From the NCBI GenBank assembly GCA_039800005.1, contig JBDLRN010000111.1, positions 1-48,853 of the forward strand: a stretch of DNA of 48,853 nt. Direction: 5' to 3'. A program made the translations under genes and the position numbers. Positions 45,432-48,853 of this stretch are shown piece by piece (the stretch's first letter is position 1; every line of letters begins with the position of its first letter). The notes under the pieces are model-generated. The model made no database searches and was not told the origin of the DNA. It saw nothing but the letters and a program-made list of their open reading frames with translations. The stretch is from Casp-actino8 sp039800005. Its GTDB lineage: Bacteria > Actinomycetota > Acidimicrobiia > Acidimicrobiales > Ilumatobacteraceae.

Positions 45432-47247
45432 GACCTCTCTTCTTCCTGTCTCTGCCGTGTTGCGCCGATCTGCCGGGTTGCTCCTTCTTGTTGGGGCAGT
45501 TGGCTTGTTGGTGTCGACTGCGGGCATCGTGCGTGCCGAAGTGACGTGGGGTACTTCGGAGCCGGCGTCGTTCGCGTCGGGTGTCCAGAACGCCACCCCC
45601 GACGCGGTCTTTTATTCGGTGTCGTGTGAGTCGGCGGGCAACTGCACAGCCGCCGGACAATTCAGGAATGCGGCCGGTGGTTATGAGGCGTTCACGCAGA
45701 CGTCGACGGGTGGTGTGTGGGGGACTGCGTTGCCGGCGTCGTTCGCATCGGGTGAGCAGTACACCCAAGTAAACGCGTATTTCAATTCAGTGTCGTGTGA
45801 GTCGGCGGGCAACTGCACAGCCGCCGGACAATTCAGGAATGCGGCCGGTGGTTATGAGGCTTTCACGCAGACGTCGACGGGTGGTGTGTGGGCGACTGCG
45901 TTGCCGGCGTCGTTCGCATCTGGTGTCCAGAACGCCGCTCGCTACGCGGTCTTCAACTCGGTGTCGTGTGGGTCGGCGGGGAATTGCACTGCGGCCGGGT
46001 ACTTCAGGAATGCGGCCGGTGTTTACGAGGCGTTCACGCAGACGTCGACGTTTGGCGTGTGGGCGACTGCGTTGCCGGCGTCGTTCGCAACTGGTGTCCA
46101 GAACGCCACACCCAACGCGGCCCTTTATTCGGTGTCGTGTGAGTCGGTAGGGAATTGCACCGCGGCCGGGTACTTCAGGAATGCGGCCGGTGGTACTGAG
46201 GCGTTCACGCAGACGTCGACGGGTGGCGTGTGGGCGACTGCGTTGCCGGCGTCGTTCGCAACTGGTGTCCAGGACGCCTCCCCCGACGCGGCCTTCAACT
46301 CGGTGTCGTGTGGGTCGGCGGGGAATTGCACCGCGGCCGGGTACTTCAGGAATGCGGCCGGTGGTCGTGAGGCGTTCACGCAGACGTCGACGGGTGGTGT
46401 GTGGGCGACTGCGTTGCCGGCGTCGTTCGCGTCGGGTGTCCAGAACGCCACCCCCGACGCGGTTCTTACTTCGGTGTCGTGTTGGTCGGCGGGGAACTGC
46501 ACAGCCGCCGGACGGTTCAAGATTGCGGCCGGTGGTCGTGAGGCGTTCACGCAGACGTCGACGGGTGGTGTGTGGGCGACTGCGTTGCCGGCGTCGTTCG
46601 GATCGGGTGTCCAGAACGCCACCCCCGACGCGGGCTTTTATTCGGTGTCGTGTGGGTCGGCGGGGAATTGCACTGCCGCCGGGTACTTCTGGAATGCGGC
46701 CGGTGGTGTCGAGGCGTTCACCCAAACCGCAACATCGCCGGTTGCGCCGACGACCACGGTTGCTCCCACGACGACGGTTGCTCCGATTTGGACGGTTGCT
46801 CCGACGACGACGGTTGCTCCGACAACGACGTTGGCTCCACTGACTGAGTCGGTTGTCGTGGGGTTGCCGGTGGCCACTACCCCACTGGTCGTCGATGATT
46901 CATTGTCAGCAGGCTCGGAAGTGACGGTCACTGTGGGCGGTTTTGCGCCAGGTGAGTTCGTGCAGCTGATCGTGGCGTCGACACCTCGAGTGATTGGCTC
47001 GGGTTACGCCGATCCTCAAGGTGTCGCGACGTTGACGGGGACCATTCCGGCCGATCTCGCACCGGGGAGTCACACCCTCGCCGTGTTCGCACCGGGTAGA
47101 GGAGTGGGTTTCAAGCAGGCGATCACGGTTTCTCGCTTGTCGTTGCCCGTGACCGGCAGCGATCAGGGCGGAATTCTGGTCGTGGCGTTGTTGATGATCT
47201 GCGTTGGTGCGATCGTCGTTGTTCGTCGGCGGGGTCTGGTCGCCTGA
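45430..47247 (+). CDS. LPVTG-anchored surface protein with seven 57-aa repeats
   Basis: A 605-aa exported protein. Signal peptide RRSAGLLLLVGAVGLLVSTA, then seven near-identical 57-residue repeats (about residues 45-432), each with SVSCESAGNCTAAGxF (two Cys five residues apart) and EAFTQTSTGGVWATALPASF. Seven such units suggest a seven-bladed beta-propeller with one disulfide per blade (inference). A TTTVAP-type linker follows, then the pre-anchor module (VTVTVGGFAPGEFVQLIVAS), LPVTG at residues 572-576, a helix and RRRGLVA. ATG 45430 is set by the -10 box 6 nt upstream; an open frame from 45301 lies upstream of the promoter. Probably a regulated surface adhesin or binding protein. Confidence 0.88.
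   Translation: MTSLLPVSAVLRRSAGLLLLVGAVGLLVSTAGIVRAEVTWGTSEPASFASGVQNATPDAVFYSVSCESAGNCTAAGQFRNAAGGYEAFTQTSTGGVWGTALPASFASGEQYTQVNAYFNSVSCESAGNCTAAGQFRNAAGGYEAFTQTSTGGVWATALPASFASGVQNAARYAVFNSVSCGSAGNCTAAGYFRNAAGVYEAFTQTSTFGVWATALPASFATGVQNATPNAALYSVSCESVGNCTAAGYFRNAAGGTEAFTQTSTGGVWATALPASFATGVQDASPDAAFNSVSCGSAGNCTAAGYFRNAAGGREAFTQTSTGGVWATALPASFASGVQNATPDAVLTSVSCWSAGNCTAAGRFKIAAGGREAFTQTSTGGVWATALPASFGSGVQNATPDAGFYSVSCGSAGNCTAAGYFWNAAGGVEAFTQTATSPVAPTTTVAPTTTVAPIWTVAPTTTVAPTTTLAPLTESVVVGLPVATTPLVVDDSLSAGSEVTVTVGGFAPGEFVQLIVASTPRVIGSGYADPQGVATLTGTIPADLAPGSHTLAVFAPGRGVGFKQAITVSRLSLPVTGSDQGGILVVALLMICVGAIVVVRRRGLVA
45562..46730 (+). repeat. Seven tandem 171-bp repeats inside LPVTG gene
   Basis: Units begin at 45562, 45733, 45904, 46075, 46246, 46417 and 46588 (the last is shorter). 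The block from gaggcgttcacgcagacg to gccggcgtcgttcgc is almost invariant between units, while a 30-40 bp segment varies. The period is a multiple of three, so gain or loss of units keeps the frame. Confidence 0.92.
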
Positions 47248-47278
47248 CCCGGTGGTGTCGGGGGTTGGCACCCGGCTG

Positions 47279-47923
47279 TTACTTGCGTTTCTTCGCCTTC
47301 GGGGTGCCCCATCCCAAAGCTGTCTGAACCGTTTCGCCGGTCTGACTCATGTAACCGATGTACGCGAGAACATCTTGTTTCTGCTGTTCGGTCATGTCGT
47401 TCACTTCGGCGAACGTGTTCATTGCTTGGAAGATCAAGGTTCCGATCAAAATCAGATTGACCCTGGTGCGATCGTGCACATCGGGGTTGGCTGATTGTTG
47501 TCCGGCAACTGATTCAAGAAGCATCTTCTGACTCGGTTGAAACCGCTCAGGGCTAACGCCGCAACCCAACAAGTACGCGATCGTTCTCATTCGCGCCTGT
47601 GCGAGTTTCTGGACGTCGCTCGTGCCTTCGAGGACCAGTTTGAGTCGAGTGACCTCTCCGTCATTGGTGCTCAGGAAGACGCCGAGAAATGCGGCTTCGA
47701 TCGCTTGGCACAGCAATTCTTCTCGGGACCCGAAATAGCGCACCACATAATCGGGATGAACGCCAGCTTTCTCGCAGATTTGCGCGACCGTCACTTCACG
47801 GGGGACGTTCTCGACGAGCAATTGGACGGCGGCATTCAACATACGCACGGTGGCCTCGGCCTGGCTGAGCCTGGGTCTCTTCGTCCCGCCAGAGGTTGGC
47901 TTCTTCTTGGGTGACGGCGCCAT
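47279..47923 (-). CDS. TetR-family transcriptional regulator
   Basis: A 214-aa regulator with a Lys/Pro-rich N-terminus (MAPSPKKKPTSGGTKRPR), then the helix-turn-helix MLNAAVQLLVENVPREVTVA and CEKAGVHPDYVVRYFGSREE (about residues 28-70), and a helical effector domain. The tail is basic (TPKAKKRK). It is convergent with the LPVTG repeat gene, ending 31 nt from its stop, and is a good candidate to bind the palindrome at 45391-45431. ATG 47923 has TACAAT 6 nt upstream. Ligand unknown. Confidence 0.88.
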   Translation of the reverse strand: MAPSPKKKPTSGGTKRPRLSQAEATVRMLNAAVQLLVENVPREVTVAQICEKAGVHPDYVVRYFGSREELLCQAIEAAFLGVFLSTNDGEVTRLKLVLEGTSDVQKLAQARMRTIAYLLGCGVSPERFQPSQKMLLESVAGQQSANPDVHDRTRVNLILIGTLIFQAMNTFAEVNDMTEQQKQDVLAYIGYMSQTGETVQTALGWGTPKAKKRK

Positions 47924-47929
47924 GCGGCG

Positions 47930-47935
47930 ATTGTA
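47930..47935 (-). promoter_or_regulatory. -10 box TACAAT for TetR gene
   Basis: On the minus strand: TACAAT, 6 nt (cgccgc), ATG 47923; the closest hexamer to TATAAT in this set. Confidence 0.7.
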
Positions 47936-47977
47936 CGGCCGAGGCGCCGAGCAGGTTCGGTTCCAATCACGCCGAAC

Positions 47978-47983
47978 TAGCCT
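47978..47983 (+). promoter_or_regulatory. -10 box TAGCCT for tRNA-Lys
   Basis: TAGCCT ends 9 nt before the tRNA 5' end, giving a very short leader. Confidence 0.5.
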
Positions 47984-47992
47984 GACGGCAAC

Positions 47993-48065
47993 GCCCCTTT
48001 AGCTCAGTCGGTAGAGCAGCGGACTTTTAATCCGTGGGTCCAGGGTTCGAGCCCCTGAGGGGGCA
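47993..48065 (+). tRNA. tRNA-Lys (anticodon TTT)
   Basis: A 73-nt cloverleaf. The acceptor GCCCCTT pairs with AGGGGGC (one G-T pair) with discriminator A. The D-arm is AGCTCAGTCGGTAGAGC. The anticodon stem GCGGA/TCCGT has loop CTTTTAA, and the T-arm is CAGGGTTCGAGCCCCTG. CCA is not encoded. It is convergent with the DEAD-box helicase gene 6 nt downstream. Confidence 0.96.
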
Positions 48066-48071
48066 CTTCGG

Positions 48072-48853
48072 TCAGCGGCTCCGCGGACCGGCCGACGAAC
48101 GTGAACCTGGTCGGCCGGACGAGCGACGGCCCGAGTGTTGACCCGACCGTTCACTGTTGCGTGACGACGGCTGACCCGATCGGCCCGAGGGACGTCCGCC
48201 GGGTCGCCGAGCCGCTGGGGTCGGTGTGGGGGCGGCCGGGCGTTTCACGAATCGCTTGGCAACGGGGGCACCCGCCAACTCCTCGATCAGTTCGTGACCG
48301 GGCTCCACGTTGGTGAAAGTGGGTCGAATACCTGCCTTGCGAACCAGATCGTCGACGTCCTTGCGCTGTTCGGGCATCACGAGGGTGACGACCGTTCCAT
48401 CCGATCCGGCGCGCGCCGTGCGTCCGGAGCGATGCAGGAACGCCTTGTGCTCGGCCGGCGGATCGACGTGCACGACGAGTTCGACACCGTCGACGTGAAT
48501 GCCACGAGCGGCGATGTCGGTGGCCACCATCACGGTGACTTCACCGGAACTGAACGACTCGAGATTCTTGGTGCGCACGCTCTGCGACAGATTGCCGTGC
48601 AGATCGACGGCCGGAATGCCCGCGGTCGACAACTGCTGAGCGAGCCGCTTGGCCATGTGCTTGGTACGGGTGAACAGAAGAACCCGGTCGGGACCACTCG
48701 CCAGCGCCTTCACGATGCTCGGCTTGTCGTCTCGCGACACGCGGAACACGTGATGGTCCATCTTGGGAACCGGCGACTCCGCCGAATCGACCGAGTGGCT
48801 GACCGGGTCGTGCAGATAACGATCGATGAGCACGTTCACACCGTTGTCGAGGG
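48072..48853 (-). CDS. DEAD-box RNA helicase, C-terminal part (5' end outside window)
   Basis: ATP-dependent RNA helicase. The window holds the C-terminal RecA-like domain and tail; the frame stays open to the last base, where LDNGVNVLIDRYLHDPVS matches the linker after motif III, so the GTG at 48839 is internal. Motif IV is VLLFTRTKHMAKRLAQQL, motif V VATDIAARGIHVDGVELVVH and motif VI HRSGRTARAGSDGTV. The last 60 residues are a Ser/Arg/Gly/Pro-rich tail (RRPGGRPSGRSGQPSSRNSE) as in RhlE/DeaD-type enzymes that act on structured RNA or ribosome precursors. Confidence 0.93.
   Translation of the reverse strand, partial: LDNGVNVLIDRYLHDPVSHSVDSAESPVPKMDHHVFRVSRDDKPSIVKALASGPDRVLLFTRTKHMAKRLAQQLSTAGIPAVDLHGNLSQSVRTKNLESFSSGEVTVMVATDIAARGIHVDGVELVVHVDPPAEHKAFLHRSGRTARAGSDGTVVTLVMPEQRKDVDDLVRKAGIRPTFTNVEPGHELIEELAGAPVAKRFVKRPAAPTPTPAARRPGGRPSGRSGQPSSRNSERSGQHSGRRSSGRPGSRSSAGPRSR

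Noticed and set aside
45787..46725. Arg-rich repetitive open frame on the minus strand
   Set aside because: It mirrors the 171-bp repeats of the LPVTG gene. It lacks a signal peptide or start signals, while the plus-strand frame has signal peptide, Cys pattern and sorting signal.
45562..46730. Possible CRISPR array
   Set aside because: The 171-bp units are contiguous coding repeats with no unique spacers of constant size.

Overview
The window is high-GC, gene-dense bacterial DNA that looks like an actinobacterial chromosome, most likely class Acidimicrobiia (Ilumatobacter-like); that placement is inference. Supporting signs are a Mycobacterium-type dCTP deaminase (dcd), an EtfD-like Fe-S membrane oxidoreductase, a lysC with an internal beta-subunit start, sortase-type LPVTG surface proteins, and a strong pattern of leaderless promoters: a TAnnnT -10 box exactly 6 or 7 nt before the start codon at 17 genes. 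That spacing was used here to choose several start codons.

Layout. 1-3734: xseA (cut by the window edge), xseB, a polyprenyl diphosphate synthase, a LysM lipoprotein and an iron-oxygenase-like protein. 3745-7322 (minus): an operon of 3-hydroxyacyl-CoA dehydrogenase, aat and ethylmalonyl-CoA mutase, suggesting an ethylmalonyl-CoA pathway. 7440-10052: S51-like peptidase, Gfo/Idh/MocA oxidoreductase, anchored cyclophilin. 10084-14032: lysC, a methyltransferase, asd, gpmA. 14155-16950: a lone cyclic-nucleotide-binding protein and the EtfD-like protein. 16954-17928: an AbiEi/DUF559-like gene bounded by 59-bp inverted repeats. 18035-20522: engB, dcd, tRNA-Gly(CCC), kynU. 20539-26529: Nudix hydrolase, PDZ protease lipoprotein, DoxX, hemolysin III, a class III adenylate cyclase, an enoyl-CoA hydratase and a hemerythrin. 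26590-30719: a heme-type ABC importer operon bracketed by two related surface proteins. 30747-33511: an acyltransferase-SGNH protein and a DUF2071 protein. 33537-36482: an arsenate-resistance operon (ArsR-phosphatase fusion, GAPDH, ArsJ) behind a palindromic operator. 36506-47923: a secreted/surface region with a subtilase, three LPVTG-anchored proteins, CorA, a small membrane protein and two TetR regulators. 47993-48853: tRNA-Lys(TTT) and the C-terminal part of a DEAD-box helicase.

How it fits together. The first two thirds are mostly housekeeping metabolism in short operons, often fired from very compact divergent promoters. The accessory interest lies in four places: the inverted-repeat-bounded gene, the heme operon with unfamiliar surface proteins, the arsenate operon, and the LPVTG region. 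The three LPVTG proteins end in a similar or related Ig-like module before the sorting signal. Two of them lie beside a TetR gene and have a palindrome over the -10 box. No sortase, arsenite pump, crotonyl-CoA carboxylase/reductase or heme oxygenase is present in the window.
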